Below are positions 47,122-58,797 of a stretch of 64,000 bases of DNA, one piece after another. The DNA comes from Eutypa lata. Its lineage: Eukaryota > Ascomycota > Sordariomycetes > Xylariales > Diatrypaceae. The notes beneath the pieces were generated by a model. That model was not told the DNA's origin, did no database searches, and saw only the letters and a program-made list of their open reading frames with translations. Made by a program: the position numbers and the translations under genes. Position 1 is the stretch's first letter, and every line of letters starts with the position of its first letter. The stretch covers positions 248,001 to 312,000 of the forward strand of contig JAKULF010000020.1 of NCBI GenBank assembly GCA_022661535.1, written 5' to 3'.

Positions 47122-50100
47122 ATGACACCTGAACCGGACAGTCTCTTCATGAGGAGATTGAGAGATGATGATAGCAGCGATGGGGGAGAGGATGATGATG
47201 ACATTTCCATCACATCAACGGTTAATGAGGGAGGCGATTTCGATGTTGAGCAATTGCTTGCTGAACGACCTAAACCAGACAACCCTGATGAGATTGAATA
47301 TCTCATTAAATGGGAAGGATATCCGTTAGAAGAATGCACCGTAAGTCAAGAAGCATCGCATCATTCATTGCCTTGTCTTGAGATAGATGGCTAACTCACT
47401 ATGAGCAACAGTGGGAACCTCGCCAGCATCTTGGAAATGGTGTATTTGAAGGATGGGAAGAAACTAAAGCCGAGATCCGTGCAGGCAGGCGACCGGCGTT
47501 TGATATTAGAATATATCATGAGGCTATAAACATTGCTACCCTAGCCAAAGAAGAAAGGCGGATGAGACGAAATATCAAACGCAGGAGACTTGGTCTTCCA
47601 TACAAGGGGCCTTTGCCAGATGAATCTCCCGCCCCTGGTTTTATGTCTTACAATGACGACTCGGACAATGAAGATGAGGCCGTCGAGATGAATGACATTG
47701 ACCCTGGCCATCTCCCAAAGTCTCCTTCGCTGCCAGGAGCGCAATCGCAGACGCAGAACGCCATTAAGCAGAAAACTTCCCAAGGCATTCCTTCAACTAA
47801 GCCTACAGAGCAAAGGAGGCCCTCTATCACTACCCCGCCCAAGCCTCGATCTAAATCACTGTCCAAACCACCACAAGAGCCCACACCAAAGCCTCGGTCA
47901 AGCTCTAGCTCAACCATCACAGGATACCAAGGCACAGCTCGTCCTCCCGTTTCTAGGAAGCCAAGCATCAGTGTAGACACCCGCATCACTAAACCAACTT
48001 CTACCAGACCGCCTACTCCAACTGCGAAGGCGTCCTCAAGCTCAGCGCCCTCTAGTGCTGTAGTTCCTCCTTTTAAACCATCGTCAAGCCTTAGGGACAA
48101 GTTCTCGGGTAAAAAGGCCACTCGAACCCGCCCAGAGGTACAACCAATACCAAACGTTTTTACTACGGGCAAAAGGCGCCAGCCGAGGAAAAACCTAAAG
48201 GATGTCATGTCGGACCCTACCAAGAACCCAAAGCAATTCCCCAGCATGCGTATTCAGAATCTTGCACGAAAGAAAGCGATCGAGATGAATGATGCAGCTC
48301 CAATGAACGTATCATCCATCCCAGCAGCATTCATTCTCAATAATGACCAGGCGAAATCCATGCCTCTACAGGGAAATCTGACAGAAAGTCCGACAAACCT
48401 CAGTCCTAAATCCCCAACACCTCAGGCAACGCCTATCACGCGTGGTGCCTCGGTAAATTCGCCGGATGCCACAAACGAGGCTACTGCTCCTCTAAAGAAA
48501 CCCAAGAAAAAGTCTGTTCGTTTTTCAGATGCCGACGACTTGTCATTAGTGGCGGAGAACTTCGATCCTGTGTTGGGCGAACATGTCGAATTTGGTGGTC
48601 CTTTAATCGAACCAGAGGAATCAGCCACCACCACATCTAGCAAGAAAAGGCTATCCTTGGCTAATTATCAAGGAAGATCTCAAATGCATGATGTTCTAAA
48701 GACTTGCTCGTTTGGGAAGAACGGATCTACGGAGGTCCAAGTCAAGTTTACTCATATCCCCCGTCAAAGCCAACCGTTGTTAGCAACTTTTCTACAAGAG
48801 GAAAAGTTGCATTTTAGTCTTATTTGCTCCTCGTTTGACTTCATGTCTCAACGAGCGTACTTATGCCAAGAAATTTGCTCGAGTGGCGTATTGGATGCGG
48901 AGGCTAAGGAGTCAGCGTCAATTTTGGAGCATGTAGCTGAGAACATGCAGCGACGCTCATCCGGCTTATACTTGGCCAAGCCTGATTATTCAATCTTGAT
49001 ATATCCCTCCAGGTGTAATATTTGGCAAGGCGTCGTCGCCAGTGACTCAAGCCAGCAGGATCTTACCGACTCTCCATTAAGATACGCGATCTTCAAAACA
49101 CCGATCGATGTCAGAGAGTATCTAGTCAAGACAGAGCTACCTGTAGAGATCACGAGTAAAGAAGACAGGCCGACAATCGAGCGGTTGGTCAAGCTAATGA
49201 TGGACCTGGATTTCTCCACGTTAACTACGCACAACTCGAAAGACCAAGACAAACAGGTGTTCATGCTTATGTTTCCACTCGAGGATGTCCAGTTGTTACG
49301 TGTCATGATCCTCTGGCTTCGTAAGTTAATATCTCCAAAGCCTTTATTTTACTACAACTAACGTGGGATCGATACCTATATAGGTAGCTGCCAACCAAAC
49401 TGTCGAATATTTACAAGCGAGATCAAGGGCGGTTTCGCGAAATTCCTAGAATACACCAAAAAAAGTACAGGGACGGTTATTTTTCATGAGGAGGTAACAA
49501 CCAGGATGCGAAGAATCCCGTGGATTTGGCAGATGATTGAGAAGGGTGTAAACTACACTTTTTGGTCTCTCGCAACGGGAAGCCGTACTCCACCAAGATA
49601 TCCGTCTTGTCTTGATTTCGACCTAAAACCGAATCAGCATTACTTGACGCGCCTCTTCCCTTCAGGTCGGGTTTTCTTCGTCACTCCCAGCTTCGTCATC
49701 TCAGATCCCATCAAATTCTATGAGTTCATGCGCTGGTTTGGCACCTGGTGTCATAACCCTCGATATCTTTTAGTGACTTCTGCTGACTTTCCTTCATGGC
49801 TCCAAGGTCTCTGCATGGAGAAGAGTCATGAGTGGTGGAGATATGAGCAGAATCATAGCGAGGAACCCAGTTTTGATCAATATATCCGCACGCATGGATT
49901 AACCAAAGGTCGAACCGACGCACTAGTGAAAGCCTGGCAAGTACTCAAGAGAGTAATGGAAGATTACGAGGGGGAAGAGGCGCATGAGAGCGTGCGGAGG
50001 ATCATGTGGGCACCACGTGAAATTAATCCTAATGATGAACAGAGTTTGGTCAATTGGTTTCTGTGGTGGTCGACTACATCTCTAGATTGCCATCGGAGAT

Positions 50101-51383
50101 TCTTTGTGCTTGGTTCGAATGCCGAAAACAGAAACCGAGCTTATCGAACCATCCGAGTACCAAATTATGATCCCGATCAATCACTAGATCCAGACAAACT
50201 GATGGAGAAGAATCGGCTAAAAGGAGAGGCTGAGGAAAGAAAGGTTCGGGCTCTCTGGGATGCCCAGAGCGTTGTGGAAACCCCTGCAGCAACTACTACA
50301 GAACCTGTCTGGGGTGCCCCCACTGGTCCCCGTCGGAGTTCTTTCATCTCTCAATCTGGACATGGTTTCCCTTCCAGCCTATTTGAGAGCGATCGAGCCG
50401 ATGTACTGAAGGCATGGATCTTTAATCTGAGTAAAGAGTCTCACTCCTCTTATGCAACGCCTTTTTGGCAGCCTGTATCGTGGCAAGACATCCCGATGGC
50501 TGATCACTTTGGTGATCATAGCTGCGAATATGCAAACTTCACCCATTGGCTTTCTGCTTGTAAGAAGTTCTGGAAAAATAAGAACACCTGGATTGGTCTG
50601 TTCTACACCCCTAGTGGCATATGGGATCCTGCAAGACCACCACACAGCTATAAACGGGATCCTTGGATTGCTGTGTTTAGGCCTGTTAATCCCCACTTCG
50701 TGCACCCAGAGTATTCCGCCACTGAACTGCTTATCTGGGATCTCAATGTAAAGAGAAAGGAAGACTTGTCGGACATGCAACTTCGCCTCATCGATTTTGT
50801 CAAAAAAGAAGCACCAAGATTGGTGTGTCCGAGCTATTTTCTCGCAACTGTCTGGTATGGCAACAGACCTAGTCGAGCCACCAGACCAGAAGACCACCCG
50901 CTTGATGCCACTTGCCTACAACTCAGGGACATGGTTGGGGATACCAAATTCTGGTTGCCCCCCTATAGTAAAATTCTCCAAACTAAGGGTTGGACCGAAT
51001 TGCCTTTGCCCGAAGCAGAGAGGGAGATCAAGCAGCAGCAGATGTATGCACCTACAGACCAGAGAGGGCACCAGAGGCCCTTTCCCAAACACCCCAGCGA
51101 CGACGAGGAGCCAGTATCCTTCGTCTGGCTGCCGCCCCGCGGCACTGTGAAGCATTTCCGATGCTACAACGATCTGTACGAAGCCGCTTACCAGAACCGG
51201 GTTAAGAACGACGCGTGCCGGGAGTTCAGATACAGCTACAGGCCGACGCTGGAGTGGTACGAGGAGCAGAAGAGAGAAGGTCGCCATTCCACCTACGTCC
51301 ATGTCGACGCCGGCGACAAAATCCTAGCTCGGCTGCCTAACGCTAGGGCGAAGGGCAGCAGCAGCAGCAGCAGACCGAAGTAG
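47122..51383 (+). CDS. large chromodomain protein, possibly Chp1-like
   Basis: Three exons, 47122-47340, 47412-49320 and 49384-51383, encode 1,375 residues with matching phases; intron 1 splits the chromodomain between CT and WEP. The chromodomain (about 38-92) has DFDVEQLLAER, IEYLIKWEGYPLEECTWEP, with cage-type aromatics F, W and Y, so it could bind methylated H3K9. A basic Pro/Ser/Lys-rich disordered linker (about 120-480) follows. A folded block (about 490-700) contains LAKPDYSILIYPSRCNIWQG, and another (about 760-1000) contains GRVFFVTPSFVISDP and RYLLVTSADFPSW. The remainder is Trp-rich and ends with a Ser run. The chromodomain plus C-terminal SPOC/PIN-like order recalls fission yeast Chp1 of the RITS complex, but that is a visual guess. 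It is not a helicase and is too large for HP1. Confidence 0.85.
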
Positions 51384-51981
51384 CGAGTGAATGAATGAGT
51401 GAGTGGGCAAGCGAGTAGGTAGTCTAAGGTCTTGTCAAAGTTCGGATGGAATGGAATGGAATGGAGGTTTGCTTTGCTCGCGCTCATGAATGAACATTGT
51501 ATGATAGCTGCTGGACTTTTGTTAGGGGTTTAATTGGCTGGTTATTGTTGTTGTTGTTGTCTGTGGTTCTCTAGCCTGCGCTTCTCTAGCCTGCGCTTCT
51601 CTAGCCTGCGCTTCTCTAGCCTGCGCTTCTCTAGCCTGCGCTTCTCAACATGCATATATACATTTACGACGGGTAGCCTTTAGTGTGTAGATAATCCTAA
51701 CGATGTCTTTAAATATGCTGCAGTGTGAATGTCTGGCATAGCTGTCATAAGCCATATGTCTATTGCTGTCCCCTAATAAGACACATAGGTGAGTCGGAGC
51801 ACGCAGTTACTTATATTAAGCCCCTGACTGACAATGTATCCGCTATCCTGTGTAGCCTGTTTTGTTTTTCTTTTTTTCTTGTCTACATGTTAGTTGAGAG
51901 GTATCCAGGCAGGGTGGCATTTGAGAGCTTGGACACAATGGCTAAGACTAGTGTAGAGACACACCATCCAGCACACTACTA
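51384..51981. other. intergenic region between convergent genes
   Basis: Holds the 3' ends of the chromodomain (+) and HET (-) genes, a GGAAT repeat near 51446-51465, a TTG run near 51545-51560 and the 15-bp tandem repeat described separately. No gene. Confidence 0.45.
51571..51645. repeat. 15-bp tandem repeat, five perfect copies
   Basis: The unit CTAGCCTGCGCTTCT occurs five times head to tail without a mismatch, about 190 bp after the chromodomain stop codon. Perfect copies suggest recent slippage or expansion. Confidence 0.95.
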
Positions 51982-53669
51982 TTAGATAAGGACAAACTGT
52001 AACGATACCGATTCTCCCATTACAGTAGGTACCTCATCGATTAGTTCGATCACAGCGGAAGAATGAAGCTGGTATTTTTGTTGTGGTTGATCTCCGCTAT
52101 CACAAGGGCGAAGAACGCTACGGGACAGAGCGCCGTGGAATTTCACCAGGACGTCACCGGCACAAACACGTCCATCCGCGTAGCCTATCATAAGCCGGTT
52201 GCCGTTGATTGCGAATACGGACTTGTTAATGGAAAGCCCGCGGATGTGCTTGTATATGCCCATGGCAATGGTTACGTTGTAGTGGTCTAAAGGAGACGAA
52301 TAATGGCCATCATCATCATCATCATCTGCCGCGTCGCTGCCGTAGTATTCGACGCCGTTTACGTGCGTGGACAGCAGAACGTCGAGCGCCCCGTCGATAT
52401 CCGATTCTATGAACTCGAGGACAGCTGGGTGTTTCTGGTTGTGGTTGTGGTTCGGCAGCTGTGCTAGTTTCTTTCTCGCCGAGGAGAGCAGGCGCTGTCG
52501 ACCCTCTGCGGACAGTACCGCCGTCTCGGTGGCCATCAGGAGGTCCTGCAGGCATCGGAACCCGACCTTGAATGCTGGTTCGGGCGAGTTCGGACTGTAT
52601 GCATATAACAGTCGGCTGAACGCTTGAGCGAGAGCATCGGATTTAGTACCTCCCCCACTTCCGAAGGTCGCAAAGAGGCGCCGGAACAACCTGACCTGCT
52701 CTGCTCCGTGTTTCCTCGCTGCTACTTCGTACTCGACAGATGCTCGATCGGCACTGGCGACCGATTCCTGAGCAAGCCGCCTTTCCGAGTCATCGTACAC
52801 TTCACTCACCACTCCGATCAGCTGCCCACCGAGGGTAAGCTGCCTACAATCCGGAGATACGACGACGACCCCAGAAGGGTTCTGCTCTCGCAAGCTACCG
52901 TCCCACTCGGAGATCATCTCCCGCTCGGCCTCGGAATCCGTGGGGGTGCCGCCAAGCTCCGCGACCAGGTCGTCGTACCACCTATGGTCATCGCTCCAGT
53001 CGGGCGCCCAGGACGGGAGGAGAAGACGCGGGTCTCGGTTCTCGCTCCAGACGTTATCGAGCGGCCACAAGGTCTGGTCGTGCTGCATGATGGCCACGGT
53101 CGCCGCCGAGTAGAGAGCAGAGATGGGCTGGGTGTAGTCCGGCTGCGGCATCGGCTTGCCGATTTTCACCGAAAGCCCGTACATTGCGAAGACTTTGTCT
53201 TTCGGGTCCGTGGCATGTCTGATCCTCGCGTGGTGGATCATCATGGCTAGACTTTGACTGTTGCTGCTGTTACTGCTGCTGCTGTTGGCGCTGGATGATG
53301 CGTCGTCGTCATCATCGTCATCATCAGAAGTCAGTCTGTATCCCAACATGTCCTTAAAAACCGAATGCGCGTGGAAAGAGTTGGCGAAATTATTCATCCC
53401 CTTGCTCGACGCCGGGAACTGGCCTTCAAGGAGGTCAAAGGCACGGCAGAACGAGGTCCACTCGACGGCTTGGTTCCCGCACACGAGGGTTGCGTGGCTG
53501 GCGAGCAGGAGCTCCTGGAGCGTCCACATCCTCTCGAACCAGGGGTGGCTCAGGAGGTCCTCGATCATATTGAAGATCGCGGGGTGCTCTGAGACTTTCC
53601 ATCTTGTCTCTAACTAAGTAGTTAAGCATGCGCACTTTTAGCCCTGGGGGTGTTTCCAATCCCGCTTAT

Positions 53670-53707
<38 letters not shown>

Positions 53708-54430
53708 CTTGCGAGAGAACTGTGGCTGAAGAACTGTTGCTGCTGCAAGAAAGAAACCTCCCTCCAAATAAGCTCACTCACCGCAAATAGCCATATACCG
53801 ATCACAAACCCTCGTCCTCACATCCTCCCAGAAGTCATCGCGGAGCGCATACAGGCGCTTCAAGTGGCGGAGCAGAGACGCCGTTCTCTCGGTCCCGTCC
53901 CCGAGCCAGATCAGGACGTCGGCGGCGCCCTCGTAGATATCGCCCATCATGTTGACCTGGCGGTTGCGCTCGTCCGCGCCGCCCGCCGTCTGGTCGATAC
54001 AGATGCTGTCAACCCAGAGAGCGCGGCCCCCTGCTGTGAAGGAGGAAGAGGAGGGGGAAGAGGATGAACTCCTTCGCAGCTGCCTCAGCGCTGCGTCGCA
54101 GTTGGCTGTGATTGGCAGCACGGAAGGAGAAGAACCAGAGATACAATCACTGCTACTACTACTACTACCACGATCGCCACCGCCATCGCCATCAACGACG
54201 TGGAGAAGATGCGATCCGCTTGGCGGGGCACCCCAGACGTACGATAGGGCTTCGTATCTTGTCCTTTCGCATATCCCATCGTTGTCGTCATCGTCGTCGT
54301 GTGCCATTATTACATGCATTTCTACGAGGGATCCGCAGAGCGGCGCGGACCGATCTTGGGCTGGGTGGAGGATCAATAGCCTTGTGTGTGAGGGACTACC
54401 GAGGCCCACATGTCCATATAATGACACCAT
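51982..54430 (-). CDS. HET-domain (heterokaryon incompatibility) protein
   Basis: Two exons, 54430-53782 and 53588-51982, encode 751 residues; the G|AG junction gives AICEHPAIFNMIEDLLSHPW in the right phase. HET signatures in order: RYEALSYVWGAPP (about 58-70), NCDAALRQLR, ALWVDSICIDQ, ERNRQVNMMGDIYEGAADVLIWLGD, and after the intron PWFERMWTLQELLLA. Low-complexity Ser and Asp runs interrupt the domain. Residues beyond about 330 are the variable C-terminal region with no recognised module. HET proteins can trigger programmed cell death after non-self recognition, but many paralogues have unknown roles. The intron carries a (GT)n microsatellite. Confidence 0.88.
53671..53704. repeat. (TG)n microsatellite in the HET gene intron
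   Basis: A nearly pure TG/GT dinucleotide run within intron 53781-53589 of the minus-strand HET gene. Length variation here would not alter the protein. Confidence 0.9.
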
Positions 54431-55225
54431 AGCTGTAGATAACTAGATACATATGTAGGTCGGTAGCTATGTAGTTATAGATGATTAAGCAGGAGAGAAA
54501 GAACTCGAGGAAGCAACGGAGTGAATACGGGACATAGAGAAATATAAAAAGGTCTTTGATTTGAGCTGCGAAGTGGTCATGTACTGATAAATACCAAATG
54601 TAGGCGATGGCTGGATTCCTAGATGTCTGTTAATATCAACTTATCTACATTAGTATCTTTGAGTTCACAGTCTGAGCGAAGTCCGTTGCCCAGGTCGAGT
54701 TGTCTCATCTCAGCAGTAGGTAACTATCTACAGTAAGAGCTGAAGGTCCACGACCAACAAGTGTGGCGGCTGACGGTTTGTGCTGTGTCCCACCTGTAAG
54801 GATTGTACAGCTGTAGACACCTGTCATAGTTGTTACCCACCATACACAGGAAACCCCGTACATAATGCCGTTCATCAGAGGTCCGCGCCCATTTTCATTT
54901 CCTTTTATTTTTATTATTTTTATTTTTTACCATATCTACTACATTACACTATTCAAAGCAACGCATCAATATCATGTAGCCCAATAAGCCAGGTGCGTCT
55001 TATTTACTTCGCAGTTGTAATGATTGAGACCATCGAAACCCCTGAGCCAACATGTACATATACAGTCGTTAAGACCCCGGATGGGAGCTATTTAGAAGGG
55101 TGAATAGCTTCAGTTGTAACAACAGTGAGGTTTATAGGTATGTGGTGGTATCACATTGGTCAAAGTAACAATTGCATAATATAGCTTCTTATGTGGTTGA
55201 AAGGGGTTATGATTTATGATTTATG

Positions 55226-55567
55226 ATGGCGAATGATAATGAACCCATACAAGACAACCATTTATCCTCTGCCCCCAATTCCACCGTCAATATGTCCGTA
55301 ACCGCCAACCATGTCAACAACCCCGCAACCGATCCCATTAAAGAAAAAGCCGCCGCCTCCAACTCGTTCGTATCATATTTGCCCTCTCGTCTACCCAACT
55401 GTCACATCCACCCAACTGTTCCATCCATCAATCCCCTAGTTGACCTTCTAATCATAGCGCACCCTCTGACCAATGCTTTCACTGCTCTTCCTCTAGCACT
55501 GCTCCTCTTGAATGAGCAGGCTGAAGGCAGCACAGCCAAAAAGGCAGAAAAAAAGAAGAAGAAGTAG
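55226..55567 (+). CDS. doubtful hypothetical protein
   Basis: A 113-residue frame starting MANDNEPIQDNHLSSAPNST and ending in a Lys run. There is a weakly hydrophobic central stretch (LVDLLIIAHPLTNAFTALPL) but no motif, intron or homologue I recognise. Its 3' part lies in the first copy of a tandem duplication, and the Lys run comes from an AAG microsatellite. It may be a chance frame. Confidence 0.2.
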   Translation: MANDNEPIQDNHLSSAPNSTVNMSVTANHVNNPATDPIKEKAAASNSFVSYLPSRLPNCHIHPTVPSINPLVDLLIIAHPLTNAFTALPLALLLLNEQAEGSTAKKAEKKKKK

Positions 55568-55751
55568 AAGTTTGCAACTTCAGGTAAAGGTTCAAAAAAT
55601 GTGATCGATAGCTCAAGGCTAGGGATCTTCTCCAGCACTGCTCTTCTTGAGCAAGCAGGCTGGAGGCAGAAAAAAAGAAGAATAAGTAGAAGTTTGCAAC
55701 TTCAAGTAAAGGTTCCAAAAATTATGATCGGTAGCTCAAGGCTAAGGATCT
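55495..55751. repeat. tandem duplication of about 120-134 bp
   Basis: Copy 1 is 55495-55628 and copy 2 is 55634-55751. Both start AGCACTGCTCYTCTTGA and share AGTAGAAGTTTGCAACTTCA. Copy 2 lacks about 16 bp after AGGCAG; the copies otherwise differ by scattered substitutions and small indels. Confidence 0.85.
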
Positions 55752-55767
55752 GCCACGAGGGCGGTGT

Positions 55768-55850
55768 GGTAGGGAAGGGAGGGAAGGGGAAGGGAGGGAA
55801 GGGGAAGGGAGGGAAGGGGAAAGGGAAAGGGGGGAAGGGGGGAGGGGAAG
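55768..55850. repeat. G/A-rich minisatellite
   Basis: Purine-only units of GGGAAGGGAA type on the plus strand, imperfect, about 80 bp. Strand asymmetry is complete, so the tract could form triplex or G-rich structures; this is inference. Confidence 0.8.
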
Positions 55851-55996
55851 TTTACAAACCTATACAAACCTCTCTGAAGAGAGTCCTTCCTGACGGGATG
55901 CCGAAGTCGTATCACATGGAGCCAGACCAGCCAGACCAGACCCCAGGAACCTATAAATTGTTAGTAATATAGTGCCGAAGCACTAATATACCGTAC

Positions 55997-56150
55997 GTTA
56001 TCCGGGGCAGTTGCGGTGTTCTTGTCGAAAGGAGGTCCAGGGAAATCTATGCGTTAGCCGGGGCAGCTGCGGTGTTCTTACCAAAAGGGGAAAGGGGGTT
56101 CCTGTGCATTATCCGGGGCATGCTGCGGTGTTCTTGTCGAAAAGGGGTTC
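55997..56150. repeat. three imperfect tandem repeats of about 56 bp
   Basis: Copies start at 55997, 56053 and 56108 with RTTAKCCGGGGCA, then GCGGTGTTCTT and AAAGG. Spacing is 56 and 55 bp. They lie just past the palmitoyltransferase stop codon, so they may fall in its 3' UTR. Confidence 0.85.
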
Positions 56151-56246
56151 TGGTCTGGCCGGCCTAGTAAGTTCTTCCTCGATAGGGTCCAATGGAATTG
56201 TCGTGATTTGCCTAGCAAATAGGTAGCGATGGGCCGGGAATGTCAC

Positions 56247-57637
56247 TTAGCGGTCTCCACTGGAGTGGTCTGTTCGTTGTCGGAGGTAGCCACTGCGAGG
56301 TTCCTCGTGGCTTGAGGACCACGCAGTTGACCGATGCCGGGAACGTTGGAGATGGGAACGCTCGGGAAGTGACACTGGAACTTGTGGGATACCCGGTTGT
56401 TGGCTGCTTAAGGCTGTGTACATAGCATACACCTCCTTGTTGAATGGCAGATCCCCAAGGGAACTCGTACCATAATGGAAGACGCGTCCTGGAGGCCAGA
56501 AGAAAAGTATCCACTCCCACCACGTCTCCCCGAGAGCGTGGCGGAGATTGATACGATCGCCATGGTCCCAGGGATGTTGAAGGGGGTAGTCCCTGTCGTA
56601 CTGTCAGGTAAAGTCGATCGGTTCAGGAAGGGGGCTGCGAGAACTTACCATCGCATATGACGGCCAGAGGGACCATCAATTCTAAATGTTAGTGGGGGGT
56701 GGACGTCTCTGGATTTTCGATCGAGTGCTGTTTCGTTCTTGAAGGCCAGGAAGTAGGCTGATTGGAAGGCACCGTATTGGAGTAAATGACTAATGACAAC
56801 AACAGAGGAGAACACGGTCGTATACAAAGGCCATTGGGCGATAGTCCATCGGAACACTAGGTCAGCGGAGCAGATGGACATCGTGGTGACTACATCCAGG
56901 GGAAGAAAACAAAGAAGAAACAGGAAGGGCTTGATAGTGTCGAGGTAAATAGGGGCTAGAAGGAACATGCAGAAGTGGTCGTATATAGGCAGGCACCTGT
57001 CCCAGCGAGGACAGTGGTATGTACGATCAGGTCTGGAGCCCGCACATTTCGGACACTGGAGCGGTCGTAGTCCAGTCCACTGCAAGATTCGGAGTTAGTA
57101 GTTCTTGCTAAGGGTATACTAGCGAGATGAACTTGGGTACTTACGAGAAGCGTGCCATTGGGAAGTCGGTGGTTGTCGATGTATGTGTCGTCAGTTTGCA
57201 TGATGTCGCGGGCCGAAGGGTCAAGTTTGCGGCGGAAAACGGCTGGAGTCAGAATGCACTGAATCCAAGAGATGACCCAGACGGTCTTAAACAGCACCGT
57301 GAGCACAAGGAGCGTGATGCCTGCGAAGATCTCAAGAAACCTCTGGGTGTTGGACCCGCCTCCGAGGAGAGGGACTGCAGTGGCCGAGATCAGGGTTCTG
57401 TAGGCAAGACGGTAGGCCTAATACAGGTCAGATCCGAATAATAGATCGTTATTCGAGGATAGAGTACTGGAATAACAAGATAAAATAGAATGAAGCATGA
57501 TTATTCGAATTCAAGGATGAAGTACTTACAATTGTGTATGACGAGATACAGGCGAACAGGAGAAGCCAGAAGGCACCGAAACGGAGGATGAGGAGGATTG
57601 TCGAGATGGAGGCTGCGAGGAAGTCTGACAGAGCCAT
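56247..57637 (-). CDS. palmitoyltransferase, Pfa5-like DHHC protein
   Basis: Four exons, 57637-57530, 57417-57145, 57079-56649 and 56592-56247, encode 385 residues with matching phases. Hydrophobic membrane segments occur near residues 10-35, about 65-90, and twice after the Cys-rich domain. The Cys-rich domain reads LQCPKCAGSRPDRTYHCPRW, then DRCLPIYDHFCMF. It departs from the DHHC consensus: Trp replaces a zinc Cys, and DHFC replaces DHHC. I recall similar changes in fungal Pfa5 (DHFC and a missing Cys), so it fits that subfamily. The usual Pro-Trp after DHFC is also missing (MFLLAPI). The C-terminus HPWDHGDRINLRHALGETWW also fits Pfa5, followed by an Arg/Ser tail. It would acylate cysteines on membrane proteins if active. 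Confidence 0.82.
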
Positions 57638-57721
57638 CGTTGCGAGAATGGCAGTCAGGAAGAGATGTGGTGTTGGCGAGGTGCGATAGTCGGAAGGAAG
57701 AAAAAAAGAAGGAAAAAAAAC

Positions 57722-57831
57722 CGAAGGTGACAAAAGTCAACAAAAAAGAAGACGAAGGCGACAGAAGTCAAAAACCAGAAGAAGAAGAAGAAGAAGAAAG
57801 CGAACGTGACGAAAGTCAACAAACAAAAGAA
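57722..57831. repeat. three imperfect 31-bp repeats in a purine-rich tract
   Basis: Copies CGAAGGTGACAAAAGTCAAC (57722), CGAAGGCGACAGAAGTCAAA (57753) and CGAACGTGACGAAAGTCAAC (57801) share the core GACRAAAGTCAA or close variants. An (AAG)n run separates the last two. A partial fourth copy, AACGTGAAAGTCAGAGAAA, follows at about 57840. They sit 85-220 bp upstream of the palmitoyltransferase ATG. Confidence 0.75.
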
Positions 57832-58789
57832 CAAATCTGAACGTGAAAGTCAGAGAAATGCGGTGGACGAAGATGAAGAAGAGAATAATCAAAACATGTT
57901 CGAGGGAGACGGGGTTGTTTATACACATACAAAAGGGCCTACCAATACAGGGAAACTACGATATAACTTTGGTAGTTGGCTACTGGGCAACTAGCACCCC
58001 CTTAATATTGGAAACCACCTACCAAGGTGGTACACAATCGGAGGCAGCGATGAATGACCTTTTATGGTTGCACTTGCCTCTTAATAATTCATTAGCAAGT
58101 ATCATAATGCTACATTAATTGAATTGTACAGTTCTCAGAACTCGCAACTGATGCTCGAACGCTCCTCTCCTTTCCTCTCAACGCTTCATCTAAATCAGTG
58201 TCAAGGTAAGCACCATTACCCATATACCCATATAGCTACCAGTCTATAACTGTAATTATCAGAAGTGACATTGAAGTTGCTCATCAGCAGATACGTACAC
58301 AAAGATAGATATGATTTTGGTATTGTCCGTTACAGGTTAAGAAGTAAACTATCTGGTATTGCACATCAATATCAATTTTCAAGGTATAAAGGCATTTAGG
58401 AAGGTGGTGTCCACCCCAACCCAAATCGACTTATCTCTTGAATGATTTTGTTGGAATACTTTGTCTAGTTGCACTGTAGAGTGAGACTAGCTATGTACTT
58501 ATGTAATGTTCTGTATTATCACAAGACAAGCTCCAGCACGGATGCTTTCGGAGATACAATGCTGAGAACTTAAGTATGTTTTACCGCTTTGATGCGATAA
58601 GTCTTGATATATGTGTTTCATCAATAAACCCTTAGCTATATCCGATACTTTAGAGTTTCCAGATTTTTTGGAAGCATCTTAATCACTTAGAATATAATTA
58701 TAAAAAGCCAAGTCCCTCCAGTTCTTTTTCTCCATCCAACCTCCCTCGAAACTATTATACTATCACAAACTATATCCCCAAATTTTCAC

Positions 58790-58797
58790 TATATAAA
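58790..58797 (+). promoter_or_regulatory. TATA box of the small secreted protein gene
   Basis: TATATAAA lies about 110 bp upstream of the ATG at 58901, followed by a C/A-rich, G-poor leader typical of highly expressed fungal transcripts. Confidence 0.55.

Larger units (their letters stand above)
54431..56246. other. repeat-bearing intergenic region
   Basis: About 1.8 kb between HET (-) and palmitoyltransferase (-). It contains one doubtful small frame, a tandem duplication, a GGGAAGG-rich minisatellite (about 55768-55850) and three 56-bp repeats, each listed separately. The rest shows no gene. Confidence 0.45.

Noticed and set aside
54780..55103. A 107-residue plus-strand frame
   Set aside because: Mostly Phe/Tyr/Leu from a T-rich tract, with no signal peptide or conserved motif.
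57598..57840. Lys/Glu-rich plus-strand frame upstream of the palmitoyltransferase
   Set aside because: Encoded by purine microsatellite and overlaps the first exon of the minus-strand gene.
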